DNA of 64,000 nt, taken from assembly GCF_003719335.1 (NCBI RefSeq), contig NZ_RIAS01000009.1, positions 1 through 64,000 on the forward strand. The letters run 5' to 3'. Under the pieces are notes generated by a model. It did no database searches and was not told the DNA's origin. It was given only the letters and a program-made list of their open reading frames with translations. The stretch is from Paenibacillus amylolyticus (lineage in GTDB: Bacteria; Bacillota; Bacilli; Paenibacillales; Paenibacillaceae). Shown here in pieces: positions 43,455-53,624 of the stretch. The position numbers and the translations under genes are program-made. Every line of letters begins with the position of its first letter. The first letter of the stretch is position 1.

Positions 43455-44972
43455 TCACAAGCTGGACACCATCAGCCTTCGGGCAGCTTCGACAAGAACC
43501 ATGAGTCCGCGTTCCGTCTCATCTTGCGAGGCGTAGGCATAAGAGAGGCGGATATGACTCGCATCCATGCGATCATACAGATAACCTGGATGAATGAGTA
43601 CATCTGCTTCCAGACAGGCATAGAACAACTTGCGGATAGACAAGGATTCCGCTGTGAAGCGTAGCCAGATATAGAAGCCGCCTTCTGGGATCTTCCATTC
43701 CGCAATGTCACGAAGGTAACGTTGAAGCAGCTCCAGCATGAAGTCTCTGCGTCTTTGGAGCTCTGGACGCAGCCGCTCCATATGGGCTGCGTGATGGCCA
43801 TCTGCAAACCATAATGCGGCTGCTTCTTGTGCGATTGAACTGGTACCGTAATCCGTTTGCATTTTGATATCAGCCAGCCTTCGAATGACGGGCACAGGAC
43901 CGACAAGCCAGCCAAGACGAAGACCTGGACTGACTGCTTTGGAGAGTGTGCCCATATGCAGCACCCGACCTTCCTGGTCACTTGCCTTAAGTGGAGGAGG
44001 GGGAGGGTGATCCAGCCAAAGTTCCTGATAAGCGGCATCCTCCAAGATGGAAATACCGGAACTGCGGGCGAGGGACAACAATTCATCCCGGCGGCGGCGA
44101 CTCATTACGCTGCCTGTAGGATTATGAAAACTCGGAATGGTGTACAGTAGCGGGAAGGATTCGCCGTTATTCTCGTCTTTTCCTGTGTGTAACGTGTGCA
44201 TCGCACGTTCTAAATGCCCCAGATGTAAGCCCTCTTCCTCCATGGTAATTCCGTTTAGCTTGAGCCCTGCCGATTGGAAGGCGTGGATGGAATAGAGATA
44301 GGATGGCTTCTCTAATAATACAGCTGATCCACGAGGTAGCAGTCCCACGGAGATCAGATGCAGTGCCTGTAGAGATCCCGACACGATCAGGATCGAATCT
44401 GGTGAGGCTTGAATACCACCAGACTGCAAATGCACAGACAATGCCTCACGGAGCGCCAAACTGCCTTGAGGTTCGATGTAATTCAGCATAAGTGCTCGGC
44501 TGGACAGGGTCTGGAGAATTTCATTAAACGCATCGTTAGGCATCAGTTCCGGCGCTAGCTCACCTGTACCCAGTCGAATAATGCCAGGCCTGAACTCCGC
44601 CTGATTAATCTGCTGAATCTCGGGCAAATTTGGATAGTACCAGCCTTCCTGTGCAGCTTCGTTCCATTTAGGTAACGCGGCATGGGCCATACTGTGCCAA
44701 CCGGAACCGGAGACATAGGTCCCGCCTCCGTGCCGGCCTTCAATCATGCCTGCCGCAGTCAGGTTATCCAGAGCGGTGACCAGCGTACTGCGGTTTACAC
44801 CCATGGATGCTGCCAACATTCGCTGAGAAGGAAGACGAGTCCCAGCCGACCACTCACCTGTTGTGATTTTCTGCCGGATATAGGCTTCGATCTGACGATA
44901 CAAAGGCAGATCAAGCGCAGGGTTTGGCTTCCAGCTATGGCCAGAAGAAATATTGGAATATTGATGTCCCAT
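43455..44972 (-). CDS. MocR-type regulator (GntR HTH fused to a class I aminotransferase fold)
   Basis: The 505-residue protein has an N-terminal GntR winged HTH (about 22-90: LYRQIEAYIRQKI, LPSQRMLAASMGVNRSTL), a linker, and an aminotransferase-like domain. Its PLP-binding Lys345 is in GTLSKAVSPGLR, and the structural IPSFHNPTG motif is present. MocR proteins bind PLP and an amino compound and regulate genes, usually a divergent neighbour. Here that is the LysE-type exporter 220 bp away. An amino acid signal is inferred; the specific one is unknown. Confidence 0.92.
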   Translation of the reverse strand: MGHQYSNISSGHSWKPNPALDLPLYRQIEAYIRQKITTGEWSAGTRLPSQRMLAASMGVNRSTLVTALDNLTAAGMIEGRHGGGTYVSGSGWHSMAHAALPKWNEAAQEGWYYPNLPEIQQINQAEFRPGIIRLGTGELAPELMPNDAFNEILQTLSSRALMLNYIEPQGSLALREALSVHLQSGGIQASPDSILIVSGSLQALHLISVGLLPRGSAVLLEKPSYLYSIHAFQSAGLKLNGITMEEEGLHLGHLERAMHTLHTGKDENNGESFPLLYTIPSFHNPTGSVMSRRRRDELLSLARSSGISILEDAAYQELWLDHPPPPPLKASDQEGRVLHMGTLSKAVSPGLRLGWLVGPVPVIRRLADIKMQTDYGTSSIAQEAAALWFADGHHAAHMERLRPELQRRRDFMLELLQRYLRDIAEWKIPEGGFYIWLRFTAESLSIRKLFYACLEADVLIHPGYLYDRMDASHIRLSYAYASQDETERGLMVLVEAARRLMVSSL

Positions 44973-45191
44973 CAGGTAGTTTCACCTCCTGTAGTCATGA
45001 AGATAAAGATGTCGCTGATCATGTGTCTATGACAGTTGTTAGGATGTACAGAGACGGAGGGTTCTAAAGTGTCCGTTATCGTATTCGTACCGTCCACTAT
45101 ACCATTTGGTTGGGTTCATTGCCATCCAAGTGGCTGGTTACGTCTTTCCTGATTTCATTTACGCTGAACAAAGAGATAAGGGGGAAGGGCA

Positions 45192-45800
45192 ATGGACGTT
45201 TTTATTCATGCGGTGGTGCTGGCATTCGGCCTGATCTTGCCGCTGGGTGTTCAGAATGTATTTATTTTCAATCAAGGGTTAACGCAAAAGAAATACCTGC
45301 ATGCACTGCCAGCTATAATTACAGCAGGGATTAGTGACACACTGTTGATTGGAGCCGCTGTGGGGGGCATGTCTCTCATTTTGGTTCAATGGCCTCTACT
45401 TACCCATGTTTTATATGGGGCTGGAAGCCTGTTTTTGCTCTACATGGCCTGGGGGTTATGGAAATCATCCGCTTCCCCCGAAGAAGTTCCAGTGGCTATG
45501 TCTGCAGGACGGCAGATTGCTTTTGCTGCATCTGTGTCCCTGCTCAACCCGCATGCCTTGCTGGATACCGTAGCTGTAATTGGTACCAGCTCACTTCAGT
45601 ATGAAGGGGTGGAACGGTTATATTTTGCAACGACAACGATGGCTGTATCCTGGGTGTGGTTTTTGGGACTTGTAGGAGCTGGCAGGATGGTCGGCAGTCA
45701 TGATCGTACAGGACAACTACGGTTTGTACTCAATCGCTTATCCGCTCTGATCATGGTTGGACTTGCGCTCATGATGTGCTGGAAACTCTTTCATGCCTAG
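45192..45800 (+). CDS. LysE/ArgO-family amino acid exporter
   Basis: This 202-residue membrane protein has about six hydrophobic segments and the LysE signature GLILPLGVQNVFIFNQG near the N-terminus, plus SLLNPHALLDTVAVIG. It exports basic or other amino acids, driven by the proton gradient. It is divergent from a MocR-type regulator, which probably controls it in response to amino acid excess. GGGGAAGGG precedes the ATG. The substrate is not certain: Arg and Lys are the usual ones. Confidence 0.9.
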   Translation: MDVFIHAVVLAFGLILPLGVQNVFIFNQGLTQKKYLHALPAIITAGISDTLLIGAAVGGMSLILVQWPLLTHVLYGAGSLFLLYMAWGLWKSSASPEEVPVAMSAGRQIAFAASVSLLNPHALLDTVAVIGTSSLQYEGVERLYFATTTMAVSWVWFLGLVGAGRMVGSHDRTGQLRFVLNRLSALIMVGLALMMCWKLFHA

Positions 45801-45907
45801 ATCAGGGAATCGCATAAGAAGGGGCAAAATCGCGAGAGGGGGATGAGAAGGGAACGGATCACGAGAAAGTTAATAGAAACAAGGAGGAAAGAGAAACTTA
45901 TTACTCC

Positions 45908-45942
45908 AAAAAAGGCCCCCGCATCGTAATTACGGGAAGCCT
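45908..45942 (-). terminator. Terminator of the chemoreceptor pseudogene
   Basis: On the minus strand, AGGC and CCCG pair with CGGG and GCCT, followed by TTTTTT. It may also slow transcription from the lysE-like gene. Confidence 0.75.
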
Positions 45943-45953
45943 GATGTATTCGT

Positions 45954-46790
45954 TTATTCTGCTTTGAGTAGCATCGATTCAATGAATATTTTAAGATCCT
46001 GGCTTGTGGCGTTCAGATGGTCAATAATCTCACTGAACTCGATTACCAGCTCGGCCTGTTCATTACTGGACTGGGCTATAGAGGAAATCTCCTGTTCCAT
46101 CTGCCGAATGGAGGTCTGCACGTCTTTGAGTGAACGTTCGATGTTGACTGTAGCTTCCTTGGTTCCAGTAGATAGTTTGCGTACCTCGGATGCAACGACA
46201 CCGAATCCTGCACCTGCCTCGCCGGCTCGTGCAGCTTCAATTGCAGCATTCAGACCGAGCAGATTCGTTTGTTCTGAAATCTCGCGAATAAATCTGGCGA
46301 CTTTGTTAACCTCGCCAGAATTTTGCACAGCTACGCGGGCATTATCCAAAATTTGCGTGGATGATGCCGTCAATTGCTCGGCTTGGGCAGCTACCGTCTG
46401 CACCATATCTGTTAATTTGTCGCTGATGCCGCCGATTACCTCTGTGAAATGCTCCAGCTCTTCTTCATTTTTAAGAGAGCGAGCAATAGCAAATATGCCA
46501 ACGATATTCCCTTCCTCATCCCGAATCGGGGTGGATGCCGTATTGATGGGTGTACCATAGTGTTGGGCATCTATACGGTAGGAGGAAGTCTCGCCGTGTA
46601 TAAGTGCTTGGCGTATTGTTGGATCTTCAAGGACAATGGGATCGCCTGGTTTTTAGCCCAGATCAAGATCATTGCTGGGGGAATAATACCGTACCTGCTT
46701 AGTATCGTTGACTGCTATCATGATATCCTGTTCTTTTAGTAATGTTTTAAAATACGGGCTTGCTGCAACGAGTGCTTCTACGATGTTCAA
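45954..46790 (-). pseudogene. YfmS-like soluble chemoreceptor (PAS-MCP signal domain) with an internal stop
   Basis: The frame reads from a TTG at 46790 (AGGAG 9 nt upstream) to the stop at 45954, 278 codons, the usual YfmS length. It is broken by one in-frame TAA at 46655-46653, after DLDLG and before [12 protein letters not shown]. Upstream lies the conserved N-terminus (IVEALVAASPYFK). Downstream come the rest of the sensor domain and an intact MCP hairpin ([22 protein letters not shown]). Both parts keep coding-like sequence, so the stop is recent or a sequencing error. An internal ATG at 46406 could still give a 150-residue signal-domain fragment. No membrane segment is present. Confidence 0.75.
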
Positions 46791-46959
46791 TACTGTCAGC
46801 TCCTATAATATGTTTATATATAATCTTGGTTTATGTTATACATCGTCAGATGCATTGAAGAATTGTAGCCCCAATGTTGGGATGATGTCTACTTACATTT
46901 TTTCGAATCTTTTGAATCAGAAAAGGTTGTTAAGCTCAACTAGGATTAAAATACAACGC

Positions 46960-46997
46960 AAAAACAGACGGGAACATGATGTTCTCGTCTGTTTTGA
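46960..46997 (-). terminator. Terminator of moaA
   Basis: AAACAGACG and GAAC pair with GTTC and CGTCTGTTT around a 5-nt loop. On the minus strand the stem is followed by TTTTT. Confidence 0.88.
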
Positions 46998-47085
46998 TAT
47001 ACATAATAGTGCGTATTACAACGGTAGTTTAAGATAACGAATGGTCCGTATTCCTTCCGTTCGGATAAGGAAGTCCGGCTTTCTT

Positions 47086-48087
47086 TTATCCACCGATCTG
47101 CGACATACGTCGTACCGTCGGGGTGTGGGATTGCATTTTTTTCTCCAGTGCCAGTGCCATTTCATGATTTTTCGGTTTGGTACCGAGTGCTTTCAGGAAA
47201 AGTGCAGCCATCGCATCGGGATCATCTACATAGCGGCGAACATTGTATTCATCTGACCAGTACAGACAAGCCTTGATATGTCCGTCCGCTGTAAGGCGCA
47301 GCCGATTACAGTTATCACAGAAGTGGTCACTGACCGGATGAATAAGACCAAATGTGCCTTGGGAGCCTGCAATTTTCATGTTGCGGGATGGACCGTTCCC
47401 GGCTGGGCCCTCAGTATTCTCAACCGTCCAGCCAGCCTCGGCGCACACATCCGTTACGGCCTCCAGTGGCAAATACGATTTGCGCCAGGAGTCGGAAGCA
47501 TGCCCGATGGGCATGTATTCAATGAACCGCACATGCAGCGGCTGATCCATCGTCATAGCAATGAAATCTTTGATCTCATCATCATTAATGCCTTTCATGA
47601 GCACTACATTCAGCTTGATCGGTGCCAGGCCCACTGCAGTAGCTGCCTCGATACCCTTCAGCACCTTATTGACATCTCCACCGCGTGTGATCATAGAGAA
47701 GCGGTCAGCATGCAGGGAGTCCAGGCTAATATTAATGCGGTTCAGCCCAGCATCCTTCAAAGCCTTCGCCTGTTTGTCCAGCAGCAAGGCATTTGTGGTC
47801 AGTGCAATGTCTTCGATGCCATCAATGGCAGAGATCATGCCCACAAGTTTATGCAAATCCTTCCGTACCAGCGGTTCTCCCCCCGTGAGCCGAACCTTGC
47901 GCATGCCCATCGGGGCGAGCACTTTCAGCACTTCCGTAATTTCTTCATAACTCATAATTTCATCATGCGGAGCAAACTCCATGCCTTCCGCGGGCATGCA
48001 GTAGACACAACGCAGATTGCAGCGGTCCGTAACGGAAATACGGATGTAGTCATGTATGCGGCCAAATGAATCCTGAAGCAATTCCAT
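47086..48087 (-). CDS. moaA: GTP 3',8-cyclase (molybdenum cofactor biosynthesis)
   Basis: MoaA is a radical SAM enzyme that, with MoaC, converts GTP to cyclic pyranopterin monophosphate. It has the radical SAM motif CNLRCVYC (Cys23, Cys27, Cys30), the TGGEPL block and the second [4Fe-4S] ligands [11 protein letters not shown]...C. It also has the C-terminal Gly-Gly that completes the active site. ATG 48087 ([10 protein letters not shown]) is preferred; GTG 48096 would add three residues. It stands alone, unlinked to other moa/mob genes except mobA at 32814. It serves the molybdopterin oxidoreductase at 10839 and other molybdoenzymes. Confidence 0.95.
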   Translation of the reverse strand: MELLQDSFGRIHDYIRISVTDRCNLRCVYCMPAEGMEFAPHDEIMSYEEITEVLKVLAPMGMRKVRLTGGEPLVRKDLHKLVGMISAIDGIEDIALTTNALLLDKQAKALKDAGLNRINISLDSLHADRFSMITRGGDVNKVLKGIEAATAVGLAPIKLNVVLMKGINDDEIKDFIAMTMDQPLHVRFIEYMPIGHASDSWRKSYLPLEAVTDVCAEAGWTVENTEGPAGNGPSRNMKIAGSQGTFGLIHPVSDHFCDNCNRLRLTADGHIKACLYWSDEYNVRRYVDDPDAMAALFLKALGTKPKNHEMALALEKKMQSHTPTVRRMSQIGG

Positions 48088-48221
48088 GCAGACCACCCTT
48101 TCAACGGTTCAGATTGGAAATCTTCTATAGAAAATGATACGACAATTGTAAAAGCAACAGTTGCATCAAATTTTAGCTATTTCTCCAATCCGCGTCAATG
48201 ATGACGTCCCGTGACAGCAAT

Positions 48222-50432
48222 TTAGGCAGACTGATTCAATTGAAATTGGCTGACGACTTGCTGCAGGAAAAGGGTAATGGCCTCCACATCATGGGAGGAT
48301 TGCTGAACCTTCAACATATCCCGGATCAACGCCATCATCTCGGCTTCCACCTCGGTAGAGGTCACCCGATTTTGGTGGCTGATGGCAGCGATATTTTCCA
48401 TTAAAAATACGACCTGATCGACGACTTGGGTACGCTCCGCTTCTTCGGCAGTGGCTTTTTGGAGAAGCTCTGATGCTGCTTGAACCAGTGTTGTTCCTTC
48501 TGCAAGCACCTGATCTCCTTCGGTGATTTGCTTGGATGCTGCGCTTGCAGCCGTCGAGATCCGATCTAAAATCTGATGAATGTCCTCCGTGGAGGAGCGG
48601 GACACATCAGCCAGCTTGCGAATCTCTTCAGCGACAACCGAGAATCCGCGTCCATGCTCTCCCACACGAGCGGCTTCGATTGTCGCATTTAATGCAAGCA
48701 GGTTGGTCTGTGCCGATATTTCTTCAATGACCGCTAAAGCGCGGTAGATGTCTTTCATTGTGCCAAGGAAGGAGAGAATCGTCTGGTTTGTATCCGACAC
48801 GGCACTGGAGATTTGAATCATTTTATCACCGATGCGATCTACTTCCTGTCTGGCTACACCAATCTGTTCATTGGCGGATGCCTCCAACTGCTTTAGGGTT
48901 AATCGCATATGATCGGCGGCCAGCTTTGCTTGATCCAGGTCTTGTAATTGTGTACGGGTAGCTTGAATCATTGAACCAAGCTTGAGGTTGACGCGGTCAG
49001 TAGTCACTTGAGTAGTCTCTGTAGATGCACGCATCAGATGCTGATTATCCATCACGTCCACCGTAGCACGCTGCACTTTGAGCATAATGCTCTCCAGAGA
49101 ATCGATCATGTTATTAATCCATTTGGCCAGTTCACCTGATTCATCTTGAGCAAAAGCGTTCGTATCCAGACGCTGGGTAAGATCACCTTTCCCCTCTGCA
49201 TTCACTCGAATGAATTGACTGAGACTGCGCAAGTCCCTATGGACGCGATTGTATTGTTTGCGATGAAGCTGGAATGCACCAAAGAATCCAAAGATGATAT
49301 GAAAGCCAGCGATTGCAGCTGCGTTCCATCCACTGCCTGTCAGCGCAAAAATCAAGGCGGCAGCCAGAACAGCCGAGAGCGTAATATAGAAGCTATGCTG
49401 TTTGAATTGTCGCCATCCGATACTGCGTATTCGGTATACTTCTTCCAGATCACCTTCACACATCATGCCCCAGCGATCCGGGCAGTGAGGAAGTTGAAAG
49501 GTGATACCTTTACCGATGACGGGAATATGGCGGTAATCCGAATAACCGGGATAGGCCACAAACAGATTGGAGCCATTTTGAATCGTTTTCGATACCCCCG
49601 GATGCAATTGGCCGGTGGAGGGATCGGTGAACATCAGCTCAAGCTCTGTATGCTTCTGGACAGACACGATGCCCCAATCGGTGGTCACACCGTCTTTCAG
49701 GTTTTCCCCATGCGTAAATGTTCGGTCCTCGAAGCGGCTGCGAGATAGAGCGGTACCTGGTTGCAGCTCAGGCCGCAATACAGACTCAGCCATAAACAGA
49801 TAGTTATCCCCTGAATCCGGGTAGATATGTCCCGATTCACGCTGAATGAGATCACCAAGCACGTCGCCAGGAATACGGCTGCATAAAGCACCCGCATACT
49901 TACCTTGTTGCACGATAGGGGCAATGAACATCAAGGTAATGGCGTCATGAAATGTGGACGAGCGTGGCCCGATCTCCAGTGTAAGCGGATCAGAATACGG
50001 ACCATAAAGACACTTCTGACCATGTATGCCTGCTTGTGCATGGCTCAATCCGTGACCGAAGGATATATTCTCGTGAGGGTTATAACGTTGACCTATATGT
50101 TTCTGATATGTAGAAAATGAAACTTCATGCTGCTCGTTAAGAATGAACAATTCCGTGCTATCCTGAGTTCGTGCGTAGCTCGCCTTAAACCAGGTATCCA
50201 GCTTCTCTGCCTGTGGTGATCCGGGCTTCGCATCTTGGAGGTCAACCGATTCGATCTGCTGAAGCAATCGATCCAGATGACTCCACTGATCACTCGCCCA
50301 ATCCATCAATAACTGTCTTCTTGTCTCCGCGATCCCTTCAAAAATGTGCTCCACATCTTCCTTACGGTGTGCGTTCAACCGATAAGACCACCACAGCGGC
50401 AACCCTTTTTTCCATCCCAGCCAATCAAACAT
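48222..50432 (-). CDS. Large methyl-accepting chemotaxis protein with N-terminal Cache-like domain
   Basis: This 736-residue receptor starts at ATG 50432 after GGGGTGG. Residues 1 to about 345 form a soluble, dCache-like region with no N-terminal membrane segment. Two adjacent hydrophobic segments (about 350-390) follow, then a HAMP-like region, then a signalling domain with [42 protein letters not shown]. If the N-terminus is cytoplasmic, as the lack of a signal implies, the sensor faces inward with a membrane hairpin in the middle. The ligand is unknown. It is transcribed divergently from the pyrimidine ABC transporter operon. Confidence 0.88.
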   Translation of the reverse strand: MFDWLGWKKGLPLWWSYRLNAHRKEDVEHIFEGIAETRRQLLMDWASDQWSHLDRLLQQIESVDLQDAKPGSPQAEKLDTWFKASYARTQDSTELFILNEQHEVSFSTYQKHIGQRYNPHENISFGHGLSHAQAGIHGQKCLYGPYSDPLTLEIGPRSSTFHDAITLMFIAPIVQQGKYAGALCSRIPGDVLGDLIQRESGHIYPDSGDNYLFMAESVLRPELQPGTALSRSRFEDRTFTHGENLKDGVTTDWGIVSVQKHTELELMFTDPSTGQLHPGVSKTIQNGSNLFVAYPGYSDYRHIPVIGKGITFQLPHCPDRWGMMCEGDLEEVYRIRSIGWRQFKQHSFYITLSAVLAAALIFALTGSGWNAAAIAGFHIIFGFFGAFQLHRKQYNRVHRDLRSLSQFIRVNAEGKGDLTQRLDTNAFAQDESGELAKWINNMIDSLESIMLKVQRATVDVMDNQHLMRASTETTQVTTDRVNLKLGSMIQATRTQLQDLDQAKLAADHMRLTLKQLEASANEQIGVARQEVDRIGDKMIQISSAVSDTNQTILSFLGTMKDIYRALAVIEEISAQTNLLALNATIEAARVGEHGRGFSVVAEEIRKLADVSRSSTEDIHQILDRISTAASAASKQITEGDQVLAEGTTLVQAASELLQKATAEEAERTQVVDQVVFLMENIAAISHQNRVTSTEVEAEMMALIRDMLKVQQSSHDVEAITLFLQQVVSQFQLNQSA

Positions 50433-50697
50433 GATGACCACCCCAAATTTTGGATTTAAAAAGATTTGAACAGCCCTCAAACATGTTGTCTTCAATGATT
50501 TTGTGATAATTCAAGCTATAGTTGGTACAACTGTATCCCACCATGGCTTTATTCCAATCTCTGTCTATATCCATCGTTATACATGAAATCTCATAGGATT
50601 ACGAGGGGATATGTCATATTTTCCGAATATTTCATCAATTAATACAAATGAATATACGCTGTTTGCAGAAGAAGGAGTAAAGAGGAGAGTTTAATTT

Positions 50698-50817
50698 ATG
50701 GCAGATATACGTTACTTCATGTCACAACAAATGTGTAGCTTATGTGCTGAGAACCAATCTCATTTTACAGTTTGTCACATGTTCAAGCCCATACTCCAAA
50801 CAGTTTGTATAATGTAA
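50698..50817 (+). CDS. Possible 39-residue Cys-rich small protein
   Basis: ATG 50698 follows AAGAGGAGAG (AGGAG, 10 nt spacing). The frame encodes 39 residues with C-x2-C (MCSLC) and a later V-C-H, a zinc-knuckle-like pattern, ending at TAA 50815. Its end overlaps the likely -10 (50808-50813) of the ABC operon. I recognise no family. The good ribosome binding site is the only strong support. Confidence 0.3.
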   Translation: MADIRYFMSQQMCSLCAENQSHFTVCHMFKPILQTVCIM

Positions 50818-50884
50818 TTTTCAGTCAAAGCGATATAGTAGTATCTAACAAGTCAACCCGTTACGTTTGTGTAGGTTAACCTAC
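50808..50884 (+). promoter_or_regulatory. Leader of the pyrimidine transporter operon with a 14-bp palindrome
   Basis: TATAAT lies at 50808-50813 without a clear -35, so activator dependence is likely. GTAGGTTAACCTAC (50871-50884) is a perfect palindrome 42 bp before the ribosome binding site, a good operator candidate. No second copy occurs elsewhere in the window that I can find. The rest of 50433-50938 is AT-rich and otherwise holds only the small ORF at 50698. Confidence 0.5.
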
Positions 50885-50938
50885 CACCGTTCAACCTTGA
50901 TGTCTCCAACCATCCCATCCTTCCAAAGGAGAATGCCT

Positions 50939-51784
50939 ATGACCTCTCCCTCTGTTGTATCACTTCATCAATCCACGAAAAGTACCTCTGAACAGCTTCT
51001 TATTGATGTGGACCATGTTTCTGTCGTCTTTGGTAGCGGACCTCAGCAAGTAAAAGCCTTATCCGATGTGACGTTTCATATTGCATCCAATGAATTTGTC
51101 TCCCTGTTAGGTCCTTCCGGCTGTGGCAAATCAACGCTGCTCCGCATTGTTGCTGATCTTCTTCAGCCAACAACAGGCCGTGTTCGGATCGCAGGACAAG
51201 AACCGAAGCAGGCAAGGCTGCAAAGGGAGTTCGGCATCGTTTTTCAGACTCCGGCTCTGTTCGATTGGCGTACGGTGCGCCACAATGTAGAACTGCCGCT
51301 GGAACTACGGGGTACCCGGCGAAAAGAGTGTCGACGCATTAGCAGTGAACTGCTGGATAGGGTTGGACTGACTAGATTTGCAGATCATTATCCATGGCAG
51401 CTGAGCGGAGGGATGCAGCAACGCGTGTCTATTGCACGTGCACTGGCACTTGATCCACCCCTTCTACTAATGGATGAGCCGTTCTCTGCGCTGGATGAAT
51501 TCACCAAAGAAAAACTGCAGATGGAACTGCTTGAGATTAAACGTTCTACCGGAAAAACCTTCCTCTTTGTTACCCATAGCATCCCCGAAGCAGTCTTTTT
51601 ATCGGACCGCATCATCGTACTCTCTGCCCATCCGGGCCAAGTGCATTCGATCCATTCCGTGAACCTTCCAGCCGAGCGAGAGAGCCAGTTGAGGGAAACC
51701 GAATCCTTCTATCAGATGATAACGACGATTCGTAACTGTTTTCATGAGGAGCGTGATAAAGCCCATGTTCCTTCGTTTGTTTAA
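50939..51784 (+). CDS. ABC transporter ATP-binding protein (SsuB/TauB/ThiZ type)
   Basis: This 281-residue ATPase has Walker A GPSGCGKST, signature LSGGMQQR, Walker B LLLMDEPFSALD and the switch His in FVTHSIPEA. ATG 50939 follows AAAGGAG by 7 nt; frames upstream overlap the operator. It is the first gene of a transporter set with two distinct permeases and an NMT1/THI5-type binding protein. The set probably imports pyrimidines, hydroxymethylpyrimidine or hydantoin-like compounds for the degradation genes downstream. Confidence 0.92.
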   Translation: MTSPSVVSLHQSTKSTSEQLLIDVDHVSVVFGSGPQQVKALSDVTFHIASNEFVSLLGPSGCGKSTLLRIVADLLQPTTGRVRIAGQEPKQARLQREFGIVFQTPALFDWRTVRHNVELPLELRGTRRKECRRISSELLDRVGLTRFADHYPWQLSGGMQQRVSIARALALDPPLLLMDEPFSALDEFTKEKLQMELLEIKRSTGKTFLFVTHSIPEAVFLSDRIIVLSAHPGQVHSIHSVNLPAERESQLRETESFYQMITTIRNCFHEERDKAHVPSFV

Positions 51785-52577
51785 ACCGGGTTACCGTGCC
51801 TGGGTGATGATATGGATCATATCGATTTTCGTCCTTTGGGAAGGGCTGGCGTGGATGCTGCATCTGTTTATGTCTCCGCAGCAGGCCACTTCTCGTCTGC
51901 CATATCTTCACATTGTCATGGAGTCGTTCTTCCGTCACTGGAGCACGCTGGCGGAGCAAGGCTCGGTTACCTTTGGCAATGCTGCCATCGGTTTTGCCGG
52001 CGGAACATTGCTAGGGGCATCACTGGCACTGCTCATGAGTGCCGCGGTCTGGATTGAACGCACGTTGTCTCCTTACGTGGTGTCTTCACAGATGGTTCCG
52101 GTCATCGGGCTTGCTCCGATCGTATATGGCATTATTCATAACGCCGAGTGGGCGCGAATTGTCATGGCGGCGTATGTCACCTTTTTCCCGGTCATCATCC
52201 ATACCTTAAAAGGTTTGAAAAGTGTTTCTCCTCAGCATCTGGAACTCATGCGTGCCTACGGCACTTCGTGGAGGGCACGTTATGTAAAGTGTTTACTGCC
52301 TTCGGCACTTCCTGGTCTATTCTCCGGCATGAAAATTGCGGCTCCACTCGCAGTGACCTCCTCGATTGTCGTGGAATTGATGGGAGCACCTGATGGACTT
52401 GGCGTACTGATGGTCAGCTCGCTGTATTATGGTTCAGCACAAGCAGGTATGTTCTGGGCAACCATCATGCTCAGCATGGGCATCGGACTCATCTCCTATC
52501 TGTTCATCAGCTTGGCTGAACGTTGGCTTACCCCATGGCAGCCCGAATTCAGACCCAAAGGAGGGGAGCAGCCGTGA
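51765..52577 (+). CDS. ABC transporter permease (SsuC/ThiX type), first of two
   Basis: This binding-protein-dependent permease of about 270 residues has six hydrophobic segments and the EAA-like loop LMRAYGTSWRARYVKCLLPSALPGLFSGMKIA. Start choice is uncertain: ATG 51765 has GAGGAG 13 nt upstream, whereas ATG 51744 lacks a site. Either way it overlaps the ATPase gene. It pairs with a second permease that overlaps it by 4 bp, suggesting a heterodimeric channel. Confidence 0.88.
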   Translation: MFLRLFKPGYRAWVMIWIISIFVLWEGLAWMLHLFMSPQQATSRLPYLHIVMESFFRHWSTLAEQGSVTFGNAAIGFAGGTLLGASLALLMSAAVWIERTLSPYVVSSQMVPVIGLAPIVYGIIHNAEWARIVMAAYVTFFPVIIHTLKGLKSVSPQHLELMRAYGTSWRARYVKCLLPSALPGLFSGMKIAAPLAVTSSIVVELMGAPDGLGVLMVSSLYYGSAQAGMFWATIMLSMGIGLISYLFISLAERWLTPWQPEFRPKGGEQP

Positions 52578-53506
52578 GCAAAAGCAGTGTATTCCAGCGA
52601 AAACGTGATGAAGGAACCACAAGCGGAGCTACGGGGCAACCTCTTCCTGGCAACAGGGGTTGGGGACAACAAGCGGAACCTTCGTCCTCATCTACTGGCC
52701 GCTCCCGCACAGGTATTCAGCGTATTGGCATGAAGCTTGGCAGGATGCTTCGCAGCCTATTGCCATGGCTCGCAGGCGGAATCTTTCTAACATTGTGGCA
52801 ACTGCGCTTCTTTCATGTGCTGCTGTCACTGGAAGATTATCAGTTGCCCGTACCCTCTGCCATTGCTGCATCTATCCGGGACAATGCCGAGATGCTCTTC
52901 CGCTATGCCATCTACAGTGGTACCGAGATGTTGGGCGGTTTTCTGATTGGTTCTCTGCTAGGGGCTCTGGCTGCGATGGGAGCTTCACTTTTCGCGAATA
53001 GTGGCAGGGCAGCCGTCACAGTCCTGTCTGCACTAAATGCTGTTCCGATTGTGGCTCTGGCTCCCATCATGAACAACTGGTTCGGAGACGGGATCTGGTC
53101 ACGTATTGCCGTCGTGTCGGTCATAACGATGGCCGCGATGGCTGTCAGCCTGTTCAAAGGGCTGACCTCTATTCAGCCGCAGTATGAAGAACTGCTGAGC
53201 AGCTTGGCGGCGAGCAGGAAACAGTTCTTTTGGAAGCTGAGGATGCCCCATGCGTTGCCATCTCTCTTTGCGGGTTTGAAAATCAACATGTCGACCAGTA
53301 TTATCGGCGCTATTGTAGGGGAGTTTTTTATCGCTTCCCAAGGGCTGGGTTACTTGCTCTCTGATCAGATTCGGCTCGCCAACATGCCGCTGGCCTGGTC
53401 CTGTATCGTCATCGCAGCGATCCTCGGCATTGTGCTCTATGAGACGGTTGTTCTGGCTGAAAAACGCCTGCTTCACTGGAGTCGTGTGCATACTATCCCT
53501 CAATAA
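52574..53506 (+). CDS. ABC transporter permease (SsuC/ThiX type), second
   Basis: This 310-residue permease starts at GTG 52574, which follows AAAGGAGGGG and overlaps the preceding stop. It has a polar N-terminal tail of about 45 residues, then six hydrophobic segments and the EAA-like loop LLSSLAASRKQFFWKLRMPHALPSLFAGLKI. It completes the channel. The tail is unusual for the family and rich in Ser, Gly and Gln. Confidence 0.88.
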   Translation: MSKSSVFQRKRDEGTTSGATGQPLPGNRGWGQQAEPSSSSTGRSRTGIQRIGMKLGRMLRSLLPWLAGGIFLTLWQLRFFHVLLSLEDYQLPVPSAIAASIRDNAEMLFRYAIYSGTEMLGGFLIGSLLGALAAMGASLFANSGRAAVTVLSALNAVPIVALAPIMNNWFGDGIWSRIAVVSVITMAAMAVSLFKGLTSIQPQYEELLSSLAASRKQFFWKLRMPHALPSLFAGLKINMSTSIIGAIVGEFFIASQGLGYLLSDQIRLANMPLAWSCIVIAAILGIVLYETVVLAEKRLLHWSRVHTIPQ

Positions 53507-53624
53507 CATTCTGAAATCTGAAATTATGAAATCTGAAATGCTCTGTTTTCTAGCGGAAAATCCGTTCTCCATCTCGCCGTACCGTTTAACAAAATCCATA
53601 TATAAACAGGGGGTTGTTCTGGAC

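Noticed and set aside
45964-46560. A 198-codon plus-strand frame opposite the chemoreceptor pseudogene
   Set aside because: It is antisense to clear MCP signalling-domain coding sequence and has no ribosome binding site.
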